Source of the DNA: Blastopirellula sediminis
GTDB lineage: Bacteria > Planctomycetota > Planctomycetia > Pirellulales > Pirellulaceae
Assembly (NCBI RefSeq): GCF_020966755.1
Contig: NZ_JAJKFT010000010.1
Coordinates: 1,266,720-1,330,719, forward strand
Direction of reading: 5' to 3'
DNA: 64,000 bases
The notes under the pieces are model-generated. The model was not told the DNA's origin. It did not search any database and saw only the letters and a list, made by a program, of their open reading frames with translations. Position numbers and translations under genes: made by a program. This document shows positions 46,001 through 54,755 of this stretch, one piece after another (positions within the stretch are counted from its first letter, which is position 1; each line of letters begins with the position of its first letter).

Positions 46001-48333
46001 TTGTTGATCACCTGACCGGCCGAAGCGGATAGCACGACCGCGTCTTCGCCGGGATCGCTCAGCGTGCCGCTGTTCTCGGCGACCTGACCCACTTCGGCGA
46101 TGAGGTAATCCAGATCTGCCGCGACGGTTGGCGCCACGTTGTCGATGATCAGATCAAACTCGACTTGCTCCGCCATGTTTTGGCTATCGGTGGCGGTAAT
46201 GATCACGTTTTGCGCAGCGACCGGACCATTTGGTGCGAGGAAACTCCAGCTCCACGACCCATCTTGATTGTCGACGACGGTACCGAGCGATGCGGTGAGC
46301 GTGAAAGAGCCCAGGGGAAGCGTTCCGGAGTTTACGGCAACAGCGCCTTCGTCGACGGTCACCGTCTTGTCATTTACGTCGAGCGTGCGAGGATAGTCCG
46401 CCTGAATCGTCGACACGGCGTACGTGGCGGCGCCTTCTTTGTCGGTGACGCGCAGGCCAATCCGCTTCAGGCCAGGCGTTTCGATCGGCAGCGAGAGTAT
46501 CAATCCGCTGGCGTCGCCATAGTCGCCGTCGCCGTCGACGTCCCACTCGAACGTCAGGTCTTGTTGCGCATCGATGGTATCGAACGTGGCGCCGGCGTCC
46601 AGCTGCAAGACGTCTCCGACCAGACCATTGCTCGGGGCGCTGATGTCGACGGTCGGACCAGTTTGAAAGGTGTAGATTTCGTCGCCGTATTCCGCCGAAA
46701 CGCTGAGCCCCATGATCAGTCGTTGGCCGACCGACTGGAATTCTCGAATCGGAATACTGTTGTGAGAGGGCTTCCACTCCGTGGTCGGATAGGTCCCGGC
46801 GACCGTTCCGTCAGTGGTCCAAAGCTCATAGCCGTTGACGGCGTCAGCGATGAGCATGAAAAAACCAACGTCGGTCGCGTAATAGCCGTGAACGTAGAAG
46901 TCGGTCAGCTCGCTCTCGCCGATCAGACGGAACGTCCCTGCGGGCGTGCCGTCGGTTCGCCACAGGTTTTGATCGTATACCTTGGTGGTCCCCGGAACCG
47001 TTTCCCGAACGTAGAGGAGCCCGTCGTAGGTGCTGACCGAGCTAACTAGATTGAACCCCAAGTCGATGAGGTTCGCCACCAGCTCCATTTCTTCGGTCGT
47101 TTCATTCCAGCTCCAAACGTCTCCCGTCTTGCCTTGTCGATTCATCGCAAACAGCAAATGATCTCCGCCGGTACGCAGGCCGCCGAACCAATTGGTCTCT
47201 ACCGTCGGCGTCGTCTGCAAGATGCGGGAGACCCCGGACGCATCAATGCGCCACACCGAGCTGGTCGCTCCATCGTTTGTGACGAAGAAGATCGAGTCGT
47301 CATATTGCGTAAATTTCGTAACGTAGACGCCTGGGGTCGATTCGACTTTATACGTTCCCTCGGCGGTACCGTCGCTGCGCCAGAGCGGGCCGTCGCCATC
47401 GTTGGCGAAGAAGTAAACGACGTCGCCGACGCTGACCATCCGACTGCTGGTGAAATAGGGGGAGCCAGGCGTGACGTCGGCGACCTTGTCGAATTGACCC
47501 GTTTCGACATTCACCTTCCAGAGTTCGACGACGTCGGACGGCTGCAGATTTCGAAGGTAAATGTAGCCGCCGGCGTAGGCCATGCTCCTGAATACGAAAC
47601 TCGAAGCGTCCCCCCAAGGGAGATCGGCGATCTTTTCGGTTTGTCCGGGAGTACCGTCGGTCTTCCAAAGGCCGACCGTTCCTCCCGAAGACCGCGCGAG
47701 GTAGTAGAGCGTGTCGCCGACGACGACCAGCTTCGACGCGTTATAGCTGTAATCGTCACCGGGAAGGTCTGAGATTTGCTTCGGCGCCGAGACGCCGTCG
47801 GTTCGAAACAGTTGACGAGGAGAGTTCAGCGGAATTCCGGTGAAATAGACGTAGTCCCCCTTGGTTACGAATTCAACCGAATTCACTCCATCTTCGCCGG
47901 TGTGGACGTCGAACAACTGCAGCCCATAATTGTGCACCGTCAGCGAAAAGGTTGTCGTCGCTTCGTTGGCCAGCGCATCGGCGGCGGTGATCCTCACGTC
48001 GTACGTGCCGACGTTGGTTAGACGCGTATCGAAACTCCACGACCAGGTTCCGTCGCCGTTGTCGACAACTTCTCCCAGCGATGCGGAAAGAGTGGCGACG
48101 TCGCCGGCGTAGACGCCGCTGTTGTTCGCTGCGGTTCCACTTTGTCGTGCTACCAGCTTGGCGTCGGCATCGACCGTCGGCAGGACCGCTTCCCCTTCGA
48201 CTAAATCGGCGAGCGGCGACAGGTCGGCCGCCAATAGTTGACGGACTTCCAATTGTTCGGCGTGGAGCGAGGCGTGTCGGCGACGTTTATGCGAGGCGAG
48301 GGCGCGATCATTGCGCACGGGCTTCTGGCTCAT
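43003..48333 (-). CDS. Giant LEPR-XLL/ELWxxDGT/dockerin protein A
   Basis: The protein has 1776 residues. N-terminal EQLEVRQLLAADL is a LEPR-XLL motif, followed by LVEGEAVLP. Then come five copies of a roughly 55-residue module marked by NGDGTWSWS, two blocks of ELWxxDGT-type repeats (about 15 in all, such as LWRTDGTPAGTERL), and a PKD-like segment (TFEWDVDGDGDYGD). Near residue 1440 the EWDSLTANVWIRR domain begins. The dockerin pair (about 1578-1640: DLDDDGVIGLIDL, DFDQDGNISLIDL) follows, and the SLAIQ...LLEGEA...CWE...DWALQ...EKALSILDDL tail closes the protein (about 1650-1776). It is a candidate extracellular or cell-surface protein. The ATG at 48333 gives the MSQKPVR start parallel to protein B. 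Its -10 candidate is at 48450. Confidence 0.85.
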   Translation of the reverse strand: MSQKPVRNDRALASHKRRRHASLHAEQLEVRQLLAADLSPLADLVEGEAVLPTVDADAKLVARQSGTAANNSGVYAGDVATLSASLGEVVDNGDGTWSWSFDTRLTNVGTYDVRITAADALANEATTTFSLTVHNYGLQLFDVHTGEDGVNSVEFVTKGDYVYFTGIPLNSPRQLFRTDGVSAPKQISDLPGDDYSYNASKLVVVGDTLYYLARSSGGTVGLWKTDGTPGQTEKIADLPWGDASSFVFRSMAYAGGYIYLRNLQPSDVVELWKVNVETGQFDKVADVTPGSPYFTSSRMVSVGDVVYFFANDGDGPLWRSDGTAEGTYKVESTPGVYVTKFTQYDDSIFFVTNDGATSSVWRIDASGVSRILQTTPTVETNWFGGLRTGGDHLLFAMNRQGKTGDVWSWNETTEEMELVANLIDLGFNLVSSVSTYDGLLYVRETVPGTTKVYDQNLWRTDGTPAGTFRLIGESELTDFYVHGYYATDVGFFMLIADAVNGYELWTTDGTVAGTYPTTEWKPSHNSIPIREFQSVGQRLIMGLSVSAEYGDEIYTFQTGPTVDISAPSNGLVGDVLQLDAGATFDTIDAQQDLTFEWDVDGDGDYGDASGLILSLPIETPGLKRIGLRVTDKEGAATYAVSTIQADYPRTLDVNDKTVTVDEGAVAVNSGTLPLGSFTLTASLGTVVDNQDGSWSWSFLAPNGPVAAQNVIITATDSQNMAEQVEFDLIIDNVAPTVAADLDYLIAEVGQVAENSGTLSDPGEDAVVLSASAGQVINNGDGTWSWSLDSTLEEIPASVTITADDGDEQAETTFTIDRWDPQATRLGSAAPFAINAPISDYLLVGDLYYFISERSLWRTDGTAAGTIRLLPASSNVQSLFDYQGTLVISTASSLYKSDGTVAGTQRIRNIRVIANSFHDVNGTLLFFADDLEHGYEPFTSDLTTDGTKVFIDVNEGSERSIGNDHSFQASDGTLYFLATTEETGLEMWKSDGTVDGTMLIKDIYDGPESGVWGGTRFVELNGEVYFTAQTDVAAQQFWKTDGTAEGTKPAHGQTSEYVTFSTKRLTDGQYVYYVANDYYFELRRTDGTPNGSTTIPLNLPTGRRISDLVTIFHGEIYFTSYSSEKKTLEVWKLDATTGNSVYLADVGPYSFRYSTLEVGEFLYFRAYDATYGMELWRTDGTPAGTERLTEIVPDNDQVLQNADAVFDFKLLGNRVTTRVYNVNDSPEILDTWFIEIADPTAAADQPIVTTPAGNIASAGGTYQYLMEGIIRATASIGDVVVNGDGTWSWSYDAVNNPLESQLVTISLTDGVNMTEASFTLNVLNLTVDHSLVAQEPTRLAQNVGRYADFGDDQVALSTSLGMVINNGDGTWSWSYTPSLNEVGQHEATITADNGAGGVVHTTFTLDVLAIPEAALTLNAGNPVTDGQGQVATLPPSFARIDEWDSLTANVWIRRPARIGGSLTNVTLDLHFSNLWYLLESFVAGSGVGQLQINNVGDTLKIDASQFTFDDAALDAYLLVGSFHFRPNPHGGVANNLFGAYPTPLDSQFSLSNILLSTDEVTDQFGLPTESPETTMQVVPYDLDDDGVIGLIDLSKLISKLGTPVASNPALYPYDFDQDGNISLIDLVYMIRNVGTTRDNDAPISFPTIFVPPNPLVETESLAIQTSASVLLEGEAIPLPLPTPEENNFDAAFGNLSLLEECWEAPTEEEEEEEVETAFSFPAHHWQPEQLPDWALQASTIVDCVVEKALSILDDLEEEHPRFGQAINRLKSRLQNLQ

Positions 48334-48449
48334 AGAGAAACGGCAGTCCTGCGGTGGCGTATGAATCAGGGGAGTGGAATCAGGCACGCGTCGGAAGCTA
48401 CTTCAGATGGGAATTCGCTCCCCTCTGCAGCATTAGTAAAGATGGGTCG

Positions 48450-48455
48450 ATTGTA
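48450..48455 (-). promoter_or_regulatory. -10 element of giant gene A
   Basis: Minus-strand TACAAT lies 117 bp before the start. The same element is at 114 and 115 bp before giants B and C. No clear -35 is visible, so this is a candidate from conservation. Confidence 0.45.
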
Positions 48456-48518
48456 GCGGTTGCGACTGGCGGATACACGCGAGATTGGGGGGTAATGCCA
48501 GCTTTTCTCTGAAAATTC

Positions 48519-48528
48519 AACGCCCGCC
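48519..48528 (-). promoter_or_regulatory. GGCGGGCGTT element upstream of giant gene A
   Basis: Minus-strand GGCGGGCGTT, followed by a short A/T-rich tract, lies about 70 bp upstream of the -10 element. The same word at the same distance is found upstream of giant gene B (54672-54681). Confidence 0.35.
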
Positions 48529-48591
48529 AGAATCGGCCGGTTTCCGCTCCGGCGCAAACTGCAGCCGGAGGCTGGGAAAGGACGAAATCGC

Positions 48592-51500
48592 CTAGAAATC
48601 TTCGAGCCGGTTCTTCAGCCAACGAGCGGCCCGCTCAAGCCGCGGGTGCTCTTCTTCCAGTTCTTCCAACACGTCGATCGCCTTCTCGGCGAAGCATTCG
48701 ACGATCGAGGAAGCCTGCAGCGCCCAATCGGGAAGCTGCTCCGGCTGCCATGAACCGGTGGAGAAGGAAGCGGCCGCTTCGACCAGCTCTTCCTCCTCTG
48801 CGCCATCGGACGGAAACTCCCAACACTCTTCCAGCAAGCTGAGATTGCCGAACGCCGCGTCAACGTTGTGCTCGTCCGAGCTGGGAAGCGACAGCGGAAT
48901 CGCTTCTCCTTCCAACAGCACGCTGGCGGAAGTTTGAATCGCCAGCGATTCCGTTTCGACCAGCGGATTCGCCGGCGGAGAGGTTGGCGGCAACTGAATC
49001 GGAGTGCCGTTCGCCTGCGACGCGCCGATGTTCCGAATCAAATAGATCAAGTCGACGAGCGAAACGTAGCCGTCCCGATCGAAGTCATACTTGTACGCCC
49101 CAGGCACGTCGGCGACCGGATCGCCAATCTTGCCGATCAAGTAGGTCAAGTCCGTCAGACCGATCACGCCATCGTCATCGACGTCGTAGGGGACGACTTG
49201 CAGCTGGGTGGTTGGAGCGCCGACTTGTTGGCCAGGGACTACGCCGAACCAATTGGTCGTGATTTCAACGTCGGTTAGCGAGAACGACAGGGCAATCGGC
49301 TGAGGATAGTCGCCGGAAATATTGTTGGCAATCTGGGAGTTGGTATCGGGTTTGAATCGAAAGCTGCCGATGTGCAACAGTTCGCCAAGTTCGAAATCGG
49401 AGTTGTCGAAACCGCTGGCGTCGATTGCGATGATGTCGCCGCTAGTGTTGACGTCCAAGCTGGCGACGCCCCTGCTCGGAGAAAAATCCTCCAACCGAAA
49501 CTGCTCGTTATTAAAGTGGAGATTCATCGAGACGTTAGTTAATTGATCGATTCGCGGTTCATCACGACGCACCCAAACGTTGACAGTAAAGGAATCCCAT
49601 TCGGTAACGATTTCGAGGTCGGCGGGAAGCGCGTCGACCTCGCCGAATTGGTTGGTTTCGGGGCTAGACCCGTTGATGGTTAGATAGGCCTCCGCAGAAG
49701 GGATCGTTTGAATTGATATCGAATAGACGCCGCGTGCGCCATCGGAGTCGATCGCTGTGATTCTGGAGGCTATATCTCGTCTGGCGCCTTCCAGAATCGT
49801 ATAACTCCAATCCCAAGTGCCATCGCCGTGATCAATCAATTCTCCCAGCGATGCGGTGAGGGAGACAACGTCGGCGGATGTATCCGAATAGAAGCCGGAT
49901 GTCGTTACGGTGTCGCCAATTTTGGCGAAAAACTTGGCATTCTCCATTTGAACGACTGGCGGCGGATTCGTTACTTCCAGGATGAACGAAACTTGTCGCT
50001 GGTGCAATCCGTCGCTCGCCGTGATGACTACTTCGTGGTTCGTTGAAGGGCCAGTTGCCGGAGCGGCGTAGCTCCAGCGCCAGGTTCCGTCGCCATTGTC
50101 GATGATTTCGCCAAGCGAAGCGGAAAGGGAAACCGTTTCTCCCTTTAAGTCGCCAAACTCACCTCCGTTGACGGCGGTCTCTGAGAGATCAATCGTGCGT
50201 TCTACCAAGTCGACCGTAACGTACGGCGTTTGCGTGTCGATGTTACGCGAAGCGGTGGCGATCACGTTACGAGTATTTGTCACTTGCACGCTGATCGCCC
50301 AATCGTCCGGTAGCTCCAACTCGGAAAGGGGCAGCATGACATTCATCCCTACCGCATCATCGTACATCCCGTCGCCATCCAAATCCCAGGCGAATTGAAG
50401 ATCGGACACCGGATCTTGAAAATCGAACGATCCGTACGCGCTGAGGAGAAGGCTTTGCCCATCAGGGGATTGGCGTGGGTCGGCGATGCGAGCGACGGGG
50501 CCAGCAGTAAACTCAAGACGATGCGGTTCATAATTGGCGTCGCCGGTCTCGGTTCTGAAGATCAGTTGGTCGCCAAGTTGGGTGATCCACGTAAAGTTTG
50601 GACCGCCAGGGACGTCGGTTACACGAACGGTGCCTTCCGCGGTTCCATCGGTTAGCCACAATTGGAAACCATGATCTCGATCGAATCCGCGAAAGTAGGC
50701 TTTCCCGCTCACATCGACGAGTAGATCGAATATCGTCGAGGAGGTTGTCTCCGCTAGTCGCAGGACTTTGCTCGCGCCGTCAGGCTCACCGTTGGTTTTC
50801 CAAAGCTCCCACGGTTGATCGGTCCGGTAATAAAGCGCGTCGGCATAAGAGACGGTGAAGTAGACATCTCCTTGGAAACCGGCTTTTGGCTCGATCCTTG
50901 CGCGTTCGGTGAGGGTGATATCAGTCAGGCGAACGGCAAGGCCTGTGGCGGGATCAAACTTCCAGAGCTGGTCGCCATGTTCGGCGGTAGTCGCTTGGAA
51001 GTAGAGGGCGCCATCGATTGCGACAATTGCGTAGGGATCGGAAGACGCCTCTCCTGGGGCGATGTTCGCAACCAAGAACGTTCCTTCCACCGTACCATCG
51101 CTTCGCCAAAGTTCTCGTCCATTCGTGCCGTCACTCGCTGCGAAGTACAGGACGCCGTTCACTTCGGAAAGCGACCTGGGCCTTTCCGGAAGATCGGTTA
51201 ACGGGATTGTTCCGGTGGGAGTGCCGTCCGATTTCCAAAGCTGATAATCGTGGACCCCATCAGTTGCAGTAAAAAAGAGGGCGCCATTCGACGCGACAAG
51301 ATTCATGGGGATGGATGCGCCGAGCGGATTGATGTCGGCCACCATCGCAGTTCCGACGCTGGTACCGTCGCTTCGCCAAAGCTCTTCGCCCAAGAGACCA
51401 TCGCTGGCGTTAAAGAATACGGCGCCATTCAGTTCAGTTAGACTTTGAATCCTAGACGGAAGGCTGACGATCGGAACTGTTCCATCGGTCGTTCCATCCG

Positions 51501-54489
51501 ATGTCCAGAGCGTTCCAATCGAGTTTTGATATGTGGAGAAAAAAAGTGTTCCCTCAACGTTCAGGATGACGGTAAACAGAGGTCCGGTCTCTTTGATAAG
51601 AGCGGTTCCTTGCAGCGTACCGTCGGTTCGCCACAGTCCGAATCCAAAGTCGTCCGACGGCGCATTGAAATAGATATAGGCACCCAGTCGGATGAAGCCG
51701 GCGGGGTTCGAGCTATATGACGAGATAAGATCCGCGATCAAATCGACCTGCGGTTGGGGTACGACCGCCAGGGAAAACTCCGTTGTGCTGACGACGCCAT
51801 CCCCATCGCTCGCAGTAATTGTGACCGTCTGAGCGTCAGCGACCTGCACGTCGCCCAGCGACCAGAACCAGGTTCCATCGCCGTTGTCGACGACGGTTCC
51901 GACCGAGGCGCTTAGCGTGACGGGAACGCCGTCCTGATTGAGGAGGGCGCCTGAGTTGGACGCCGTCGATCCGGTGACGAAGTTCACCGAAGTAGCGTCA
52001 ACTTCCAACGCAGGCGGTGCAGGCTCGACTTTCAAATGAAATGCAGCACCAAAAAAAGCGCCAAGCTCATCGTAGACGTAGATCACGACCGTTTTGCTTC
52101 CGAGTGGAGCTTGCGAGGTGTCGTAGCTCCAGGTCCATGTCCCATCATCGCGGACAATAATTTCGCCGACCGAAGCGGTTCCGTGCACGACGTCAGCAGG
52201 AACGTCGCTATACGTTCCGCTATTGACTGCGAGCATACCATGGGACACGGTGACGCTGGTCTCCGCGACTGTTGGAACAGGGCCAACGTTGTTAACGCGC
52301 AGCTGAAAGCTGACGCTTGCGCTATGTTCGTCGGAACTGGCGGTGATGGTGACGGCTTGAGAATCGTCGGGACCATCTTCGGTCTGATAGCGCCAAGTCC
52401 ACGTACCGTCGCCATTGTCGACGACTTCGCCGATTGATGCGGAAAGCTGAATCTCGTTCCCGAGAATGTGGACCAGTCGTCCTGAGTAGACGGCGACTTC
52501 ACCTTCATTCACGCTTATGCCGTCATCGTCGTTGACGGAAATAAGCGGAACGTTCGGATCGATGACGAATGATCGGGTCGCGATGTTTCCATCCGTATCA
52601 ATGACGCGGAGCGAAATATTGGCCATACCAATCGTCGCCAGGTCGGCGATTGAAATTGATGCGTTCAATCCGCTGGCGTCGTCATAATTGCCATCGCCAT
52701 TAAGGTCCCAGTCGAACTGCAACTCACTTAAAGCGTCAAGAAAGTCAAACGTGCCAAGCGCACTGAGAATCACATTTTGCACGTCAGCGCTGATCTGAAT
52801 CGGCTGTAGACGGATTACTGGCGGCGTGTCGAGTTGAACGAAGAATGATTCACGACCAACCTGTTCAGTTTCTCCCTTGAAGAATAACGTACCGTTCGGA
52901 CCTGCGCTCGGCAGCCCCTCAATCGTTCCGGATTGAGTTACAAAACTGGTAATGCGCGTCGTTCCCTCGGGCGTACCGTCGGTGCGCCATCTTTGAAAAC
53001 CGTATGTGTCATCGTAGCCGCGAAAATAGACGGCGCCTTCTACGACGAGTAGCGGCAATGGGTAACTCTCGATCGTCGTTGGCGGGAATGAGGCTAATAG
53101 AATTTCCTCGCCAGTTGATTCGTCTAGTTTCCAAAGTTCGTCCGAAACGGGACCATAATAGGAATCTTTAATGAAATAGAGATCGTCGCCGATCCTCGCT
53201 TGGGCGACGAGTTGACTGCCGAAAACGCCAATCGCGCTAGTGATTGGTTGAGTACCGGATAGAGTTCCATCGCTGGTCCAAAGTTGGTTCGCAAAACTAA
53301 AGTAGAACTGACCGTCGACGACACGCAGACCGCCCGCGTCGGCTATGGGAAGAGCTCCTGCCGGCGTATTCACGTAGAGCTGCGTCGTTTCGCCGACGGT
53401 TCCGTTGGCCTTCCAAATGGTGTCGTCCGGCCCGAGAAAATAGACGACATTGCCGACGGCGGTTGGAAAGTACGGTCTTTGCGTCGATTCAGATGAGTAT
53501 AAGTCCGTGACCATCAGCGTTCCTTCCGCAGTGCCGTCAGTCCTCCACAACTCATTCCCATGAATGCCGTCATTGGCGACGAAAAACAATAAGTCATCGG
53601 TCGCTGTTAAGTCTCGGATTTCGGTTCCGGTCGAACCTGGAATAATATCGGCGACAAGATGAGTTCCCTCCGTCGTTCCATCGGAGACCCAAAGTTCTTG
53701 TCCGTGAATTCCGTCGTCCACGTTGAAATAGAGCAAGTTCCCTGCAACCGCGGACGCTACAGCGGAACCGGGGCGAAGGTTCGTTGTAAAATCGTAGATC
53801 AGAATCGCTTGGTCCGTCGTTTCGTCGTATTTCCAAAGATCGTAGCTTTGGTCGTCAAAGTAGTTTCTGCGCCTTAGAAAATAGAGTTCATCATTAAAAT
53901 CGACTAGTTCCACGATACCAGTGAACGTTGATTCGATGATCGTCGTCCCATCCGGGGTTCCATCCGTCTTCCAGAGCGTAACGGGAAAACTACTTGGATA
54001 GGTCGTGAAATAGCCCACCTCTCCAATCCAGACAATTGGCGAGATGTAATTGAAAACGTTCCCCGGTTCCGTATCCTTCAACAACTGAAACTCAACGCTC
54101 TCGACCGTCAGCTCAAACGTCGTCTCTACCGACGCGCCAGCGCCGTCATCCGCGGTGATCGTTACCGTTTGCGTGTCGCCTACCTGTACGTCTCCCAGCG
54201 TCCAGGTCCACGTGCCGTCGCCGTTGTCGACGACGGCGCCGACCGAGGCCGAGAGGTTGACCGCGTTGGCGAACGTGCCGCTGTTGGTGGCGGTGGAGCC
54301 AACCGCGTAGACCAGCGCGCTCGCGTCGGCGGCGATGGTTGGCGTCGGTTCTCCTTCCAGCAGGTCGGCTTGCGGCAGCAGGTCGGCGGCCAGCAGGTCG
54401 CGGACTTCCAGTTGTTCGGCTTGCAGAATGTAGGGGCGTCGACTGGGTCGAGCGTGGGCGCGATCACTGCGCACCGGATTCTTGCTCAT
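48592..54489 (-). CDS. Giant LEPR-XLL/ELWxxDGT/dockerin protein B
   Basis: The protein has 1965 residues. Its layout parallels protein A: EQLEVRDLLAADL near residue 25, LLEGEPTPT, six NGDGTW-type modules, ELWxxDGT repeat blocks (such as LWRSDGTVEGTFLV and LWKTDGTPDGTTII), and PKD-like segments. The EWDSFTVNVWVRR domain starts near residue 1628. The dockerin pair is at about 1765-1830 (DVDDDGVIGLTDL, DFDRDGYVSLVDL), then comes the shared tail (about 1840-1965). The start region MSKNPVRSDRA parallels A, and the 5' untranslated regions of A and B are also similar (TGCCGTTTC shortly before the ATG). The coding patch for SLAIQ...LLEGEA matches that of A at 78 of 80 bases. Confidence 0.85.
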   Translation of the reverse strand: MSKNPVRSDRAHARPSRRPYILQAEQLEVRDLLAADLLPQADLLEGEPTPTIAADASALVYAVGSTATNSGTFANAVNLSASVGAVVDNGDGTWTWTLGDVQVGDTQTVTITADDGAGASVETTFELTVESVEFQLLKDTEPGNVFNYISPIVWIGEVGYFTTYPSSFPVTLWKTDGTPDGTTIIESTFTGIVELVDFNDELYFLRRRNYFDDQSYDLWKYDETTDQAILIYDFTTNLRPGSAVASAVAGNLLYFNVDDGIHGQELWVSDGTTEGTHLVADIIPGSTGTEIRDLTATDDLLFFVANDGIHGNELWRTDGTAEGTLMVTDLYSSESTQRPYFPTAVGNVVYFLGPDDTIWKANGTVGETTQLYVNTPAGALPIADAGGLRVVDGQFYFSFANQLWTSDGTLSGTQPITSAIGVFGSQLVAQARIGDDLYFIKDSYYGPVSDELWKLDESTGEEILLASFPPTTIESYPLPLLVVEGAVYFRGYDDTYGFQRWRTDGTPEGTTRITSFVTQSGTIEGLPSAGPNGTLFFKGETEQVGRESFFVQLDTPPVIRLQPIQISADVQNVILSALGTFDFLDALSELQFDWDLNGDGNYDDASGLNASISIADLATIGMANISLRVIDTDGNIATRSFVIDPNVPLISVNDDDGISVNEGEVAVYSGRLVHILGNEIQLSASIGEVVDNGDGTWTWRYQTEDGPDDSQAVTITASSDEHSASVSFQLRVNNVGPVPTVAETSVTVSHGMLAVNSGTYSDVPADVVHGTASVGEIIVRDDGTWTWSYDTSQAPLGSKTVVIYVYDELGAFFGAAFHLKVEPAPPALEVDATSVNFVTGSTASNSGALLNQDGVPVTLSASVGTVVDNGDGTWFWSLGDVQVADAQTVTITASDGDGVVSTTEFSLAVVPQPQVDLIADLISSYSSNPAGFIRLGAYIYFNAPSDDFGFGLWRTDGTLQGTALIKETGPLFTVILNVEGTLFFSTYQNSIGTLWTSDGTTDGTVPIVSLPSRIQSLTELNGAVFFNASDGLLGEELWRSDGTSVGTAMVADINPLGASIPMNLVASNGALFFTATDGVHDYQLWKSDGTPTGTIPLTDLPERPRSLSEVNGVLYFAASDGTNGRELWRSDGTVEGTFLVANIAPGEASSDPYAIVAIDGALYFQATTAEHGDQLWKFDPATGLAVRLTDITLTERARIEPKAGFQGDVYFTVSYADALYYRTDQPWELWKTNGEPDGASKVLRLAETTSSTIFDLLVDVSGKAYFRGFDRDHGFQLWLTDGTAEGTVRVTDVPGGPNFTWITQLGDQLIFRTETGDANYEPHRLEFTAGPVARIADPRQSPDGQSLLLSAYGSFDFQDPVSDLQFAWDLDGDGMYDDAVGMNVMLPLSELELPDDWAISVQVTNTRNVIATASRNIDTQTPYVTVDLVERTIDLSETAVNGGEFGDLKGETVSLSASLGEIIDNGDGTWRWSYAAPATGPSTNHEVVITASDGLHQRQVSFILEVTNPPPVVQMENAKFFAKIGDTVTTSGFYSDTSADVVSLTASLGELIDHGDGTWDWSYTILEGARRDIASRITAIDSDGARGVYSISIQTIPSAEAYLTINGSSPETNQFGEVDALPADLEIVTEWDSFTVNVWVRRDEPRIDQLTNVSMNLHFNNEQFRLEDFSPSRGVASLDVNTSGDIIAIDASGFDNSDFELGELLHIGSFRFKPDTNSQIANNISGDYPQPIALSFSLTDVEITTNWFGVVPGQQVGAPTTQLQVVPYDVDDDGVIGLTDLTYLIGKIGDPVADVPGAYKYDFDRDGYVSLVDLIYLIRNIGASQANGTPIQLPPTSPPANPLVETESLAIQTSASVLLEGEAIPLSLPSSDEHNVDAAFGNLSLLEECWEFPSDGAEEEELVEAAASFSTGSWQPEQLPDWALQASSIVECFAEKAIDVLEELEEEHPRLERAARWLKNRLEDF

Positions 54490-54602
54490 GACGAAACGGC
54501 ATTCCGGCGGGGGAGACTAGGAACGGAGGAGTCGAATTAAGCTCGGAAATCAGCCGCCGGAGACGGGAAACGCATCCCTCTGTGGGGCCAGTGGATGGCC
54601 TG

Positions 54603-54608
54603 ATTGTA
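54603..54608 (-). promoter_or_regulatory. -10 element of giant gene B
   Basis: Minus-strand TACAAT lies 114 bp before the start, matching the position in giants A and C. Confidence 0.45.
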
Positions 54609-54671
54609 ATGCCTGGGAGGGATAGCGAAACGCAAGAATGCAGGCCCCCGGCCCCATTTCGGCAAAAAATT

Positions 54672-54681
54672 AACGCCCGCC
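54672..54681 (-). promoter_or_regulatory. GGCGGGCGTT element upstream of giant gene B
   Basis: Minus-strand GGCGGGCGTT precedes a run of A/T bases and lies about 70 bp upstream of the -10 element, as in gene A. Confidence 0.35.
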
Positions 54682-54755
54682 CTGTTCGCAAGAGGTGGGC
54701 GGGCGCATTTCGGGTGAGAAATCGCCATCGATTGGCGAGATTTTGACGGGAACGA

